NCBI GenBank assembly: GCA_031213475.1
Contig: JARUPZ010000015.1
Location: 8,832,528-8,896,527, forward strand
Direction of reading: 5' to 3'
Length of the DNA: 64,000 nt
Source of the DNA: Nereocystis luetkeana
Taxonomy: Eukaryota > Sar > Phaeophyceae > Laminariales > Laminariaceae
Below the pieces are notes generated by a model that saw nothing but the letters and a program-made list of their open reading frames with translations, ran no database searches and was not told where the DNA came from. The position numbers and the translations under genes were made by a program. This document shows, piece after piece, positions 11,528 through 22,554 of the stretch. Numbering within the stretch: position 1 is the first letter of the stretch; every line of letters begins with the position of its first letter.

Positions 11528-11640
11528 TACGGGGAGCATTGTAATCAGGACCCAATATGGTTGCTGAACGTTCTGGAGTATACCAGGTATAGTTTTTTGT
11601 GCCTATGATGGGGTCCTGATTACTGTGTACCCTCCCGTAG
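11528..11640. mobile_element. Family A-related MITE, AATCAGGACC subfamily
   Basis: The arms TACGGGGAGCATTGTAATCA and TGATTACTGTGTACCCTCCC are inverted relative to each other. They share the outer CGGGG and inner AGGACC of family A but have a different linker. It contains TACCAGGTA at about 11,581. The 25.49-kb element is a second member. Confidence 0.65.
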
Positions 11641-12069
11641 TAAGATGGTTGGATCAAGAAATCGTCCTCAGCGGCAAGCGCCACACTATATCCTTCCGGT
11701 ACACGATAGCTTATATTTCTCAAGGCCCTCCAAGGATGGTGTCACCATAAGGTTCTAAGGCGGGGCCAATACTCTTACACCTGCACCACCAAACAACTCC
11801 AATGCTACCACTCGTACGGTAAGGAGCTCATCCGCCTACTAACTCTACTCTCACTCGTGCGTAGTATCAGTTTCGAAAGCGGCTTGTCTGTTTAGACTCA
11901 CGGTCCGTCAGTGCTGGTAGTTTGTCGTGGTGCGAAGACACCCACGCCCGCGTCGAACTGACTTTTTAACACTCATTATTACTAGTCGAGACTGAATATT
12001 ATTCATGAGTCCTGAATATTAACATTTGACAGGCGTAGTTCCTTGAGTTGGTGGCCTAAATACACAAAA

Positions 12070-12160
12070 TTCGCCCCCTCTCGAAAGGGATGCGTGGTCG
12101 ATAGCCATATGACTAAGGCAAGCAACAATTGAGTATATGCCCCCCCCCTCCTCCCCCTCC
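12070..12160 (+). mobile_element. Family E repeat with C tail, copy 1
   Basis: CCTCTCGAAAGGGATGCGTG, GTCGATAGCCATATGACTAA and GGCAAGCAACAATTGAGTAT, then a C-run. The same block recurs at 26.66 kb and, reversed, at 37.53 kb. Like family D it ends in GAGTA plus C. Confidence 0.65.
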
Positions 12161-12204
12161 TCAAAACACGAATAGCTCCTTGCACTGGTGGCCAAAGCAA
12201 GCAA

Positions 12205-12268
12205 AATGACCCCCCCCCCTCTATATGATCGTACGACTACGGCCATGCATGATATCGAGTACACTCCG
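12205..12268 (+). mobile_element. Family D 3' fragment in intron 1
   Basis: TATATGATCGTACGACTACG, GCCATGCATGATATCGAGTA and CACTCC match the 3' end of family D. A run of eleven C stands just before it. Ankyrin exon 2 begins about 185 bases downstream. Confidence 0.6.
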
Positions 12269-12452
12269 TATTGGGAACTCCTAGCAGTGATGTCCGAAGC
12301 ACCAAACGTGACCTCTTTCCTCCCCCGCCCCCGCCCCCGCCCACTCCGCGTCCCCCCCCCCCCCAACCCCCGATTTAGCTTTTGCACTAGCGGCCAAACC
12401 AAGCTAAATGACTTTCTCCCCCCACCCCCCCCCAACCCAACCCCCGATTCAG

Positions 12453-13629
12453 TTGAAGGTGACAACACACTGCCCAAGGTTTCCATGGCGGAGGCCGAAA
12501 GTCCTGGGGCCGTTGCCGCCGCCGCCGCCGCCGCGCCGGAATTGGAAAGTTCCTTCCTCTGTGCCGCCGCAGACACCGACGCTGCGGATGCATCTTTGGC
12601 GGGGCTATCATCATCACTCGGAGTGTCAACGCCAAATTCCGCCGCCCCTTCCGGGCCCTTGGCGGGACTGTCATCATCTAATCCCGCCACCCCGTCCGGG
12701 TCCTTGGCGGAACTGTCATCAGCTAGTTCCGCCGCCCCGACCGGGCCTTTGGCGGGACCGCCATCGTCTAATCTCGCCGCCACCTCCGCGGGAGAAGGAG
12801 AGTGTAACTCGCCCTCACGGCTTCCAGAGAGCCATCGTATTGGGTCGAATATATCGATACCTATCGGAACTGTTGGCACTGTCGGGGCTGTTGTCCCTGT
12901 TAGGACAGAGGCGGTTGTATCGACCCCGGGGGCGGCTCCGAATCACCCCCCCCTCACTTCTCCGCCGGAGGGCGACCTCGTCGGTTGCGAGACAATTCCG
13001 ATTCCGACGCATTCGGTTTCGCCCGCGGTTCCGCAGGGCTCTCTGACAAGATCCCGTATCGGCTTGGAAAATGCGGAGGAATTATGTACCCCGGGGTCGG
13101 GGTTGGTATGTCCCCGTCCGGACGCCTCTCAAGAGGATGGTGAGGGGGGTAGTGGGAGACCCCTTTCTCGAGTTGGTGATGATGATGGCGGTGGTGGTGG
13201 GGGGGGGGGTGGCGGTGGGGGGGGCGGGGATGCGGTGAGGGAGGAAGAGCGGGGAAGGAGCGAGCCGGAGGTAGCGGCCGTAGTGGGGTTGATGTCTGCG
13301 CTTCCTGGGCTTGGCGAGGGCAGCAGCAGCCATCGTCGGGATGGGGACGGTGCGGCCGAGCCGGGGTTAGGGTCTCATGATAGCGGAGAAGGGGGAGAGG
13401 GGGGAGGAAAACAAGGAAGGGAAGGAGAAGGAGAGGAGGGAGGGCGGGGAGGTGACGGGGGGGAAGGAGGAGAGGAGGGGAAAGAAGGGGGAGACGGTTG
13501 GGCAAGAGGGATTGCAGCCGGGGCGAGCTTTCCGAAGAGCCGGATCGGCGCGCTGATGGAGACTGACGGTGCTGCTCGATCTCCGGAGAAGAAGCACCGC
13601 CCGCAGATTTCGTCCGGACCCTGGATGAT
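12453..13629 (+). CDS. Ankyrin-gene exon 2: Ala/Ser/Gly-rich and acidic region
   Basis: The exon starts after a C-rich tract ending in GATTCAG, takes phase 1 from exon 1, and stays open for about 391 codons to a donor (GTGAGTCGG) at 13630, leaving in phase 2. Early on there is a repeat of about 16 residues, four times, built on GPLAGLSSSNPA. Later come a long Gly run, then acidic Gly/Glu repeats, and finally a basic end (SPEKKHRPQISSGPWM). No domain is recognised. The two bases left at the donor complete an Ile codon with the first base of exon 3, joining straight into the first ankyrin repeat; this supports the reading frame. The purine-rich strand gives a Pro/Ser-rich shadow frame on (-), which was rejected. 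Confidence 0.65.
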
Positions 13630-13639
13630 GTGAGTCGGG

Positions 13640-13790
13640 CGCGCCCCCACTTCTGTTCCATGCCATGGTGTGCCAATCCATGCCATCCCCATGCCATGCC
13701 ATACCATACTATGCTATACCTTGCCATGCTGTACCATGCCATAGCATACCATATCATTTCATACCAACTGATTCCCTCCATTCCATGTTA
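13640..13790. repeat. CCATGCCATA degenerate repeat in intron 2
   Basis: Repeats of 5-10 bases such as CCATGCCATACCATACTATG fill most of the 309-base intron between exons 2 and 3. Trp/Met/His-rich frames on (-) are by-products. Confidence 0.7.
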
Positions 13791-13938
13791 TCATTTCTCT
13801 AGACACCAACCATAACAAGACTGTAGTGATAAACTCTGCATGTTGTCTGATGCCTCCCCTCTTCTCATCAATTCCGGGATCCCGTTTTTTTTTTCTTCCT
13901 TATTTTCCTGTTTTTTCCCACCGAAAATGCCTTGACAG

Positions 13939-14047
13939 TGATGACAACCGAGCTGTGGAAGCCGTCCAATCCGGAGACATCCGCGTGGTTCAAACCTTTT
14001 TGGATAGGGGAGGCGACGTGGAGACTCGGGACTCCCGAATAAGCATG
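13939..14047 (+). CDS. Ankyrin-gene exon 3: first ankyrin repeat
   Basis: The acceptor is CTTGACAG after a pyrimidine-rich stretch. Phase 2 input gives the peptide IDDNRAVEAVQSGDIRVV and then FLDRGGDVETRD, which fits the ankyrin helix-turn-helix (AVxxGDxxxVxxFLxxGxDVxxRD). The exon ends after ATG at a GTGAGA donor in phase 0, and exon 4 continues with TLLGWAARLGH, exactly where the next repeat's TPLHxAAxxGH should begin. The last about 12 coding bases and the donor coincide with the start of a dispersed repeat (family C), so the donor may have come from, or been copied into, that repeat. Confidence 0.85.
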
Positions 14048-14214
14048 GTGAGAAAAAACCTACCAGCTACCCGTCAAAGCTGCTACGAGACCGCGGCTTG
14101 GCCGCCTTTGACTGACCGCCCCCCTAGACTTCAATTAATATGTGTTCATAGTATAAAGCCGAAAGACGCCTTGACGCGCCCGAACTGACCGGTGTGCTTA
14201 CGTATCATTTGGGC

Positions 14215-14445
14215 TCTTCACGGGTCATGACCCGACCCGTGGGTCGAGTCGGGAAGGTTTTGAAATCTCACGGTTCGGGTCGGGTCGGGTCGGATCGGGT
14301 CGGAATCGGGTCGGATCGGGTGGGGTCTAGTTCAGGTCGGCCCGGGTCAGGAGATTTTCAAAGTCTCACGGATCAGGTCAGCTCACCATTACCCGACCCG
14401 ACCCGACCCACGAGGTTTGACCCGACCCGTGAACAGCTCTGCGTT
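14215..14445 (+). repeat. Family F element with degenerate GGGTC core
   Basis: GGTTTTGAAATCTCACGG is followed by about 15 imperfect GGGTC units, then TCAGGAGATTTTCAAAGTCT, CACGGATCAGGTCAG, ACCCGACCCGACCC and GAGGTTTGACCCGACCCGTG. The same flanks surround the expanded satellite at 40.57 kb. Confidence 0.75.
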
Positions 14446-14637
14446 TTTTGTATGGAAGGGGCAAGTATGCTTCGTGGGAGACCGCGGTTTGAGCCCTCGA
14501 TTGGCTGAGCGCCTCCACCAGTATGTTAAGGCCGAATAAGCATGGCGAGAGAGAGAGACCTACCTACCTTCCCATCAAATATGCTAGGAGACCGCGGTTT
14601 GGCCGCCTGACTGACCGCCCTCCCTTCATTTGAAAGT

Positions 14638-14800
14638 ACTGCAGCTTCTTCTTAAGGCAAATACTGCAGTCCCGTTCTGAAGACAAACTACTTCATATTT
14701 GACTGGTGTGTCCCCGAAACGTTTCGAGGACAAATTACTTAGAGTTTGAGTGTTGTTTTTACAAAACGGGAGTGCAGTTTTCCCTAGAAGGGTCAAGACC
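14638..14800. mobile_element. Family B MITE pair, rearranged
   Basis: It contains ACTGCAGTCCCGTTCTGAAG and GACAAACTAC, then TGTCCCCGAAACGTTTCGAG and ACAAATTACTT, and a right arm AAAACGGGAGTGCAGTTTTC with AGAAGGGT. Two overlapping copies or a partial duplication are likely. Confidence 0.55.
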
Positions 14801-15175
14801 GAATAAGCAATACCTACCTGTCAAGTAGGCTACTGCTGCAGGAGACCGCGGTGTGGCCGCTTGACTGACCGCCCCCGCCTGCAGTTGAGCCAGTACACTT
14901 GGAACCTGTATATTTTAGCCGAGTAAGCATGGTGAGACAGGGAGAGAACCCTATTAATAGCCGTCGAAGATGGTACGCAGGAAGGAGATCGCTTGGGTTT
15001 GACCGTTCGAGTGACCGTCACCCCCCCCCCCCCCCCCCCTACACTCGAGCCAGTATGTTAAGGTTGAATAAGCATGGCGAGACAGATACCCACCTTCCCG
15101 TCAAATATGCTAGGAGGCCGCGGTGTGACGCCTTGACTGACCGCCCCGCACACTTACAACTACTGAAGACACACG

Positions 15176-15275
15176 AACCCTTCAACAGTAGGACTGCAGT
15201 CCCGCTTGAAGGATAAGCCACACTAGTTCCAAGTGGTTTGTCCCCAAAACGGGACTGCAGTCCTGAAAGGGTTAA
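15176..15275. mobile_element. Family B MITE, well-preserved copy
   Basis: AACCCTTCAACAGTAGGACT and GCAGTCCCG on the left pair with TTTGTCCCCAAAACGGGACT, GCAGTCCTGAAAGGGTTAAA on the right. A loop of about 40 bases separates the arms. The right end shows the CCC/GGG terminus beside TTAA. Confidence 0.82.
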
Positions 15276-15277
15276 AT

Positions 15278-15408
15278 TAAACCTTTTACGGTAGGACTGC
15301 AGTCCCTTTCGAGTAATTTGTCCCCCGAAACGGGGCTGCAGTCCTAAAAGGATAGGGATTCGTGTGATTTGTCCACGAAACGGGACTGTAGTCCTGACAG
15401 GGTTTTGG
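15278..15408. mobile_element. Family B MITE copies in tandem
   Basis: One copy spans 15,278-15,356 (AAACCTTTTACGGTAGGACT ... GGGGCTGCAGTCCTAAAAGG), and a further right half spans about 15,363-15,408 (TTGTCCACGAAACGGGACTG ... CTGACAGGGTTTT). With the 15.18-kb copy this is a cluster of three. Confidence 0.7.
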
Positions 15409-15831
15409 GCCAAAGAGGCCTTGGCACCCCCAATCTGACCGGGACCTGTCTCCCACTGTGAGGGGGTTAAACTAATCAGAACCCACAATGGACATATGTG
15501 GCATATAGCCCCTGTATGCTTTAGTATGTTCACCCGTAATGTCTTAATTTTCACCAGGGGCTGCGATCACGCTTTTGAGACTTGCAGGCATGACATTCTC
15601 CGCTTTTAGTAACGAGCGTGAGATTTTGTCGTGAGCTCTACATGGTCTGTCACAATATGCGACGCCTGCTGCTCCTCCTGCTGCTACTTCTGCTGCTGCT
15701 GCTGCTTAGTTTTTTAGTTTTTGGATTGGTTCGGTTTGGTTTCGCTTTGTTGTGCGGTATGTTTTTTTTAGTGTTTGTTTTAATGCAAGACGCGCATCTT
15801 GCCTCAAAACTGGCGTTGGCATACCTCGTCG

Positions 15832-15924
15832 CCCTTTAGCACCGCAGTCCCATATGTGGGGACAATTCACTCTAACTATAAATAGTTTGTCCCCAAAACG
15901 GGACTGGGGTCCTAAAAGGGTTAG
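15832..15924. mobile_element. Family B MITE
   Basis: CCCTTTAGCACCGCAGTCCC and TGGGGACAA on the left; TTTGTCCCCAAAACGGGACT and GGGGTCCTAAAAGGGTTA on the right. The arms are close to perfect complements. Confidence 0.8.
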
Positions 15925-16550
15925 CATTAATTTGGTGTCTGTAATGTCATGGGCATTGAATAGCTTTGCCGGTAGTTTTAGGTTGAGAAGTGGATAAGCT
16001 GGTTTACTGGCACTTGGTCTCAGCATAAGCGTCATAGCCATGGCGTCATTTAGTTCAAGAACATTTGGTTGACCCCGTATTTGAGGCCATTGCTGTGGCT
16101 CCTGCTGAGACTAACTTTGCAAAACATTGTCGACTTCTTAACCGCAACTGTCAGTAAAGGAATAGTTAATGCCAATGCTGTTACCAAAACCAACCGCATG
16201 TTGATGGGAAGGCTGCGGCGTATACCGATGCCAGTGTTGAGGCCAATTTAACGCTACAAGAAGTTGGTGATGATGAGGCGCGACCTCAGTACCTGCAGTA
16301 ATCAAATATTCTACCAGTATGCGTCATGCTGGGCGAAAACGGATTTTTGTGCTGAACCAACACGAACGATCATCTGCGTACGCGGTCGTATGTATCCTTG
16401 AGGTTTGGGTCCATTCCTTTAAGAACAAAGAAGTCGGCAGCAGCAGCAGCCGCAGCAGCAGCAGCAGCAGGGCACGGAAGCCAGGGTCAGCGTCACCGTA
16501 CGGTCGGCCTGTCGGTCTAACCCTTAAACCCTTTGTAGACGTACTTGATT

Positions 16551-16551
16551 T

Positions 16552-16642
<91 letters not shown>
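16551..16642. repeat. (TTG)n microsatellite, about 30 units
   Basis: It is nearly perfect TTG (CAA on the other strand). It produces spurious poly-Cys, poly-Leu, poly-Gln and poly-Asn frames on both strands. It is followed by GTTTGTTTGTTTCC. Confidence 0.95.
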
Positions 16643-16644
<2 letters not shown>

Positions 16645-17184
16645 GTTTGTTTCCTTGTTCCCCAACTCGAAATTGGGCTTAATTTGATGTCGAAAAATCT
16701 GCACCTGACATGTGTCCAACAGAGAGAGCTTCTCGTAGCAGGTGTCACCATTGCTGCTGCTGTATGACATCTACTGCATGAGGCTCTCCGTCCCCTCATT
16801 TCAGTAGGATTAGTAGGAGGGTGGGCCTGACAATACCACCTGCAACATGTCTGAGGGATACGGCCCGAGCGTTGCTGTGGGCAGACACATTCTGCCTATT
16901 ACGAGTACTCGTAGAGTTGCGTTTCGTTCGGTAGAACTAAAAAAAAACACAAGAAAAATGTTATGATATCTTACGGTTCTGTTTTTTCTTTAAGCCACGG
17001 TTGGACGAGCTCTTACAGACTCTTGCCTGTATCTCGCTCTCCTTCGTGTTGCTTCGTCCGCGCAGCAAATATCTGTCCTTCCTGAGTACGTAGGCTTTCC
17101 CTCTGGCTGCCTTCCTGATTTCCTTGCGTCGTTTGCATTCTGTTTCACTTCAGATTTTTGGTTTTGGTTTTATTGTCTTTTTTG

Positions 17185-17410
17185 TTCTTATTTTTTTGGT
17201 CTTACTTGTGTTGTCGTGTTATCGTACCCGGTACGCTGGCATTTCACTCGCTTGACACTTGAAATTGCGATTATTTTTTTCATTTTTTGGTCTTCCTCTG
17301 TCTCGCAGTCTGTGACCACAAAATCAGTGTTTCTAGGATAAGGAATCAGGACGGACACTGGGTGTGCTGATGAAGCTGGATAGAAAGGACGATTTAATGT
17401 GAAGACAGCA
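17185..17410 (+). repeat. Family G repeat, copy 2
   Basis: CTGTGACCACAAAATCAGTG, AGGACGGACACTGGGTGTGC and CGATTTAATGTGAAGAC. It is diverged from copy 1 and lacks the CA tail. Confidence 0.65.
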
Positions 17411-17852
17411 ACAACAACATGGCCCAGGCATGTACCTACACACGTTGCCGCACCTACGAGTAGCTCGACCAACTCCGAACGACTTAAAACCACGCCAACA
17501 CGAGCAGGCTTCGTTTGTGTGTGTGTGCACAGAGCTCGCGGGGACTGGTATTTGTTGCCGTGTGCGTTGAGCGCGGTAGACAAACGTGACCGAAAAAAAT
17601 GCTGAATCACATACACGCACTCACACTTACAGAGAAACAAACAATAGGCACCCTACGCTCGTACGATCCGTTCTGAAGAGGGGGTTCTTCCCTTGGAGAA
17701 CAAACAAACACACAAAAGAAAAGAAGACTCGCGCTCCTCATTACCAGCAGTGATTACTGCATACGAGTGCAGTATTATATTACTATCGCAGATGCCACTT
17801 CTGATGCCAATGCTGACACTACTGTTACGCCTTGGCTGCAGAAATGCTGTAT

Positions 17853-17952
17853 ACCTATTACGGGGGACCATAGTTAACCCCTTTAGAACTAGACGACCGT
17901 TTGGGGACAATTTTTGTCCCCATATTTTTTTTTTACACTTGGAGTTTGTGAG
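17853..17952. mobile_element. Family B MITE inserted at TTAA of a family A left end
   Basis: The sequence TATTACGGGGGACCATAG is a family A left terminus. It is cut exactly at its internal TTAA by AACCCCTTTAGAACTAG, a family B left end, followed by TTTGGGGACAA and TTTTTGTCCCCA. The B right end is eroded. This is direct evidence that family B targets TTAA. Confidence 0.7.
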
Positions 17953-18186
17953 GGAAGATAACATGTATCCAATTCGAATGCGATTAGGGATCCAGGAATC
18001 GCTCGGAGAATAGCTATCCTCAACATAATCTGACAGTCTCGGAGTGCGTTGACCAATGACGATGAGCCACGACGCGTGGTGTGCTGCCTTGATGGAGTGC
18101 GGCTCGATCCACCTCCTTGCCAAGGCACAGCAAGCAAGGACTGAGTCCGCAAGCGCAAAGCGTCAAGGAGGCGCCAGGGAGACACG

Positions 18187-18304
18187 ATGGACGGCGCGAA
18201 GGACCCAGGGACCGTCACCGCAAACACCTGCCCGTGGGAACACGAAGCTGTCGTTCGGCGCAGGAAGCTGCTACTTTACAAGAGATGGGGTCTGGCTGCG
18301 ATTG
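18187..18304 (+). CDS. Isolated candidate first exon
   Basis: An ATG opens 39 codons ending at a consensus donor (ATTG then GTGAGG) in phase 1: MDGAKDPGTVTANTCPWEHE, then AVVRRRKLLLYKRWGLAAI. The N-terminal part is polar and the rest basic. The sequence from 18.35 kb onward is a tandem repeat, and no second exon was found. It lies inside intron 3 of the ankyrin gene in the same orientation, so it would be a nested gene or an alternative exon. Two other frames are open over the same DNA. Confidence 0.3.
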
Positions 18305-18354
18305 GTGAGGCCGCGTTGTTGCAAGGTGGCTTTGACACCAGACATGCCCCCCCG

Positions 18355-19430
18355 ACGGGTACTGCGCTCTCCATTGATTCGGTGGTGCGTGCTGTTGTAC
18401 GTACTACTGGTGTTGTTGTACGCATACATGCGTTGCCGCTGCTTTCATCGGCACGTTCTTCTACTGTTGTGTGATTATGCTATAGTAGGAACGTGTATGG
18501 TTCTTGCAGACAGATACCCTCGTAGTGCGGTACTGCAGGGGACGGAAATAAAAGGGGCATTGATATATTTCAATGCATACTAAACGCTCCTTGTATTTCC
18601 GTCCAGTTCTGTATGTCTTGCAGGTTCTTCTGCTGTGATTGCAGACAAACCTGTGTGGTGCGTACTGCTGTACATATTATGGTGCAGTTGTACGCGTACC
18701 TGGTACAAGCGATGACGCTGCTGTCAGCAGCACGTACTTCAGCTGTTATACGATTATGCTATAATAGAATGTACGCTGCTGTCAGCAGCACGTACTTCAG
18801 CTGTGATGCGATTATGCTATAGTAGAAACGTGTGAAGGTCTTTCCGACGGACACCCTCGTAGTGCGGCACTGCCGGGAACGGAAATATATGGAGCACTTG
18901 TATATTTGAATACAAACTAAACTGGTTCTGTATGTCTTGCAGCAGTGTTTGTAGGCATAGCGTGGTGCGTACTGCTGTATGCACTACTGGGGTGATTGTG
19001 CGCGTACATGCGATGACGCCGCTGTCGGCGGCACGTACTCTTGCAGCTGTGCGAGTTATGTTGATGTAGAAACGTGTACGAGGCACCTGGTACCGTTCTT
19101 TCAGATGGATACCCCCGTAGTGCGGTACTGCTGGGGACGGAAATATAAGGAGCATTGGTATATTTGAATGATCACTAAACGAAGATTTGAATTCCGTCCA
19201 GTCCTGTGTGTCTTACAGCTGTGTTTGAAGGCAAAACCTTGTGTGGAGCTTGTATCTACTACTGGTATGGTTGTACGCGTAGATTTGATGACGGTGCTGT
19301 CAAGCGCCACATACGCGTGCTGCTGTAAAGGCTGTTGTTGCCGAAGGAATGTGGATTGTGATGTAAGGTGTATACACTCCTGCTGTTTTAGTACGCGTAC
19401 GAGTAGGCAGTACTTCATCAACCCGATGGA
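18355..19430 (+). repeat. Tandem repeat, about 270 bp, four units
   Basis: Each unit contains GCGTACTGCTGTA, GTACGCGTACATGCGATGAC, GCTGTCAGCAGCACGTACTT, a CGATTATGCTATAGTAG segment, AGACAGATACCCTCGTAGTG, CGGTACTGCAGGGGACGGAA with TATAAGGAGCATTGGTATAT. A shorter internal duplication is present near 18,720-18,830 (GCTGTCAGCAGCACG twice). It lies in intron 3 just after the candidate exon at 18.19 kb. Confidence 0.8.
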
Positions 19431-19439
19431 CTGAAATTA

Positions 19440-22300
19440 CTTCACCGCTTGCAGCACTGAGTCGAAAAAAAGCAATGACCAGGTTTCAACGCGAAAACAT
19501 ACCGCAACAATCATGAGTATTCGCCTGCCTCGTGACACGCACACACAGGAATTTCATTTACTGCGCGGAAAGAGGGACGTAGTTTAGACCTTCACGGAGC
19601 GCAGACCAGTCCTCCTGTCGCGTTGATCAAGAGGTTGCCTTTAGTCGCTACGCAGTTTTTTTGCTCTACACAGACATCGAGAATATGTTAACAATTTTAT
19701 CTCCCGCCCCTCACCGCGTTGCGATATGAACCACAGATGAAATCCGAGGCAAGGAAAGAGACTGACCAGGTGGTTGCGGAGAGAGCGGAGGGGGTGCACA
19801 GGGGGGGAGACAACATGGGAAACAAGAAGGGGGACTAGGGGGGCGACAGTATTGGGGGCAAAAACGGGGGCGAGGGCAGAGGCACTAAAGGAGACGAGAA
19901 GGGGTGGTGGAAGGGGCTGGATGTCGGCTTCCTTTCAGTCGCGGGATCAGTACACAGGGAGCGTCACTTTTGTTTTGTCCCTCGCGTATCGGCCGTCTCC
20001 TTTCTCGCGAGGCTGGCTGTCTGTTATCTATAAACGCCGAACAACCCTATACATGTAAAGCGGTTGAAGGATCAAACGAGATGAGTTTTCGTGTGGGAGG
20101 CCTTTAGGACGGCGGGGTCAATTTTTTTTCTTTTTTATGCCTCCCGGAGAGCGAGAGGAAACCCCTGTCCACACTTATTTATCAAGTTTTCGTTTACCGG
20201 TTCGAACCCGGTTCGTTTCTTAGTCGGGCCTGTCTCTGACCGTCATCAAAGTGTGGTTCACTCCGAGGATGTAGGCACCTGAGTCTAGTTATTATCAACT
20301 TCAATTCTAGCGAGCACGGTTCCCGCTTTTTTTAATGGCAATGCGCGCATGATACCAAAACCCACAATATCCATGATGTTCTGTTTTCAAGGTGTTACAC
20401 AGACGCCTGCGTGACAAATGTTTTATTTCTAGTGTAGCACCAAAGGCCTAGGGCGACATCCCAGGTTGAAGATCCCCTGGTTTGTTTTGGGGGATAATGT
20501 GATGAAAAGTCCCCTACTATCCCCCAAACATTCGCGGGTTGATTTACTCATGGTACCGGTAATAAGGCCAAACAAGATAAAACAAAACAAATATATTGTA
20601 GGGTTCCAACGAGTTCTTACCGGCTGCAAAGGAAAAAATAAGATAACGCCCAGAACCGCCGGGTTTGCAAAGTGCCTCAATGGCGCTGAACGTCACAGGG
20701 CATACTATTTGGGGGGCGGGCATCATTAATTCGTCGCTGGATAGTCATCAACCTCGAGTAACAATCCAAAAAAAGAGCAGTTCAGCAAGAGAGCATGGAA
20801 CTGGAGATGCCGGTGAAAAAATACTCGGTGGCACTGAATTTCCAGAGCTAAACGAATCCGGGGGCGGGGACAATTAATCCATTGTCGGGTTGCCGACTTT
20901 ACATATCAATCTATTAGACAGTCCAGCAAGAGATGGGAAACATCAATTTGATAAGTCACTTGGCATTCTGTGGATTTTATTGAAAACGCCCGTGCGCGCA
21001 AAATTTTGCTTCGCTCGCCAATCTGAACCGGGCTACAACCCCTAACACGGCCAAGCCGCGTGGATTGAAGCTTCCCTCGGATTATTCGACCTTGTTCTTC
21101 TCTAAAACGTGTGTGGCTTTTCAGGTGGGGAAGTTTTTTTTCTCTCCGAGAGGGGTTTTTCAATGGTTTCGAAACGGCCGCTTCGGATCAAACAGTTCAT
21201 TTTCCTTTATTTGAAGAACTGAGCGCGCAGGAGGATAAATACCTCCAATATCGGATGGCGCCCTAGTTACACGTCAAGAAAGTTGGCAACTTTGTGTTAC
21301 TTGATTGAAGGGTACGGGAGTTAATATCCTCTACTTGATCTGTGCCGTGATGGAGAGGATGTTCCTACTACTATAGGGGCGCGGCTCCCGGATATATACA
21401 CGTCCCACGTTCCGAGAAAAAATATGTCGAACCCAACGAAACTTGACGATTGGTCGGTCCAAGAGGAACACCACCAGGGTTTCCATACCGGTATCGTGTG
21501 GTTACCTCATGGAGGGTATGTATAGCGGTCACATGACATCCCAAATTCACAGTCACGAAGAGACGCGACGTCAGGGTTGTGACAGATGACCTCCCTGCGG
21601 CATGTATCATACGGACAAAAAAATACCAGGTAGATGTCGAAAGTATAGAGATCAGCAACGACGAACAAAACAGCCTGGAAGATTCGGCATGCGTGTGCAT
21701 GACCGGCACAGGGCGAAAGCACAAAAAACTCACGCAGACAATCTGTTTATTATCTTGCTTCACCGAATGATCGTGGAAGGGACACCCCACCCCCCCCTTC
21801 CCCCCCTCCCGAGTCACTATTATAGGGAAACAGCACAGTTCGCCTTGCGGCTCTCTCGGCAATATTACATTATTATATTACAGGAAGCACCGCTGCCACT
21901 TGGGTAAACCACCTCGTATCCTGCAGATAGCGACCAAGTACAAATCAACATTCGCCGAATTCGAATATACAGGTTGGAAGATAATTCGCCGCCCCCTCCA
22001 CGGCGTTGCTCATTATCAACAAACAGCGCGCGCCATATAACGTCCCAACACTACTGGCGGGACGCCCACAGTAGATGATTTCCAGCAGTAATAACAAAAA
22101 TTATTCATGCCGCGCAAAAGCACACGAAGAGGAAGCCAACGCTAACCCTAACATCCCTGAAGTGAAAACAAATCTCTCGTCAGCACACCACACGTGTCAA
22201 CTATCAAAACCTGCTTGCCTCACTATTTTTACGTGCGGCCGGCGAAAATTCAAGTCTGCGAATACACACAGAACCCACTCCGTAGCAGACGTCGTCTGTG
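19440..22300. other. Intron 3 sequence without a clear gene
   Basis: A purine-rich stretch at 19,770-19,910 and weak (+) frames at 20,665-20,877 (QKKSSSAREHGTGDAGEKIL) and 21,579-21,770 (YQVDVESIEISNDEQNSLED) were noted. The last is protein-like but has no good acceptor. The region near 22,070-22,310 may be the 3' untranslated part of the nested antisense gene. Confidence 0.35.
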
Positions 22301-22317
22301 GTGGGTCAGCTAAGAAG

Positions 22318-22554
22318 TCACGAGTTGAAGGAAGTCCCCGCCCATTCCTCCACTACCCCATTTCCCGGAAAAAGAGCTCGGCAAGCTTGCGCGAAGCACT
22401 CTTTGCGCTTGAGTTGAACGCCAGCTCCAAAGGCGTTTAGCTCCTTAGACGCATCGAAGCACGCCTGGGCACCAAGCAAGAAAGAGAGTGGTACAGCAGC
22501 ATTGTCAGCTGCCACTTTGACATGTCTTCGGAGTGACGTGCCGGCGTGTTGTTG
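22318..22554 (-). CDS. Nested antisense gene, exon 2 (terminal)
   Basis: This (-) exon follows a TTATGTTGTAAG acceptor and reads in phase 0, giving QQHAGTSLRRHVKVAADNAA, VPLSFLLGAQACFDASKEL, and an end EEWAGTSFNS before TGA. Joined to exon 1 it gives a complete protein of about 196 residues. The reading frame is open further upstream, so another acceptor (GTACAG or GTACAGCAG, about 30-45 bases earlier) could add residues. Composition (Ala, Lys, Cys, Phe) agrees with exon 1. The intron is about 1.36 kb. No homologue is recognised. The GC-rich, repeat-free character of 22.0-24.4 kb contrasts with the rest of the window and supports a selected gene. Confidence 0.65.
   Translation of the reverse strand, partial: QQHAGTSLRRHVKVAADNAAVPLSFLLGAQACFDASKELNAFGAGVQLKRKECFAQACRALFPGNGVVEEWAGTSFNS

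Larger units (their letters stand above)
14036..15160 (+). repeat. Family C repeat cluster, about six degenerate units
   Basis: Units of about 100-120 bases share CCGAATAAGCATGGYGAGA, then ACCTACC, CCCGTCAAATATGCTAGGAG and ACCGCGGTTTGGCCGC with TGACTGACCGCCC. Units begin near 14,036, 14,462, 14,528, 14,805, 14,918 and 15,055. A GGGTC-type element (14,220-14,430) and a family B element (14,638-14,800) interrupt the cluster. The first unit overlaps the 3' end of ankyrin exon 3 and supplies its donor. Traces of the CCGCGGTTT part recur near 1,765 and, reversed, near 34,205 and 38,330. Confidence 0.75.

Noticed and set aside
12954-13781. A 275-codon Pro/Ser/His-rich (-) frame opposite ankyrin exon 2
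   Set aside because: It is a composition artefact of purine-rich DNA and runs into the CCATGCCATA repeat of intron 2.
16319-16799. Poly-Cys, poly-Leu, poly-Gln and poly-Asn frames
   Set aside because: All come from one TTG/CAA microsatellite; no flanking exon features.
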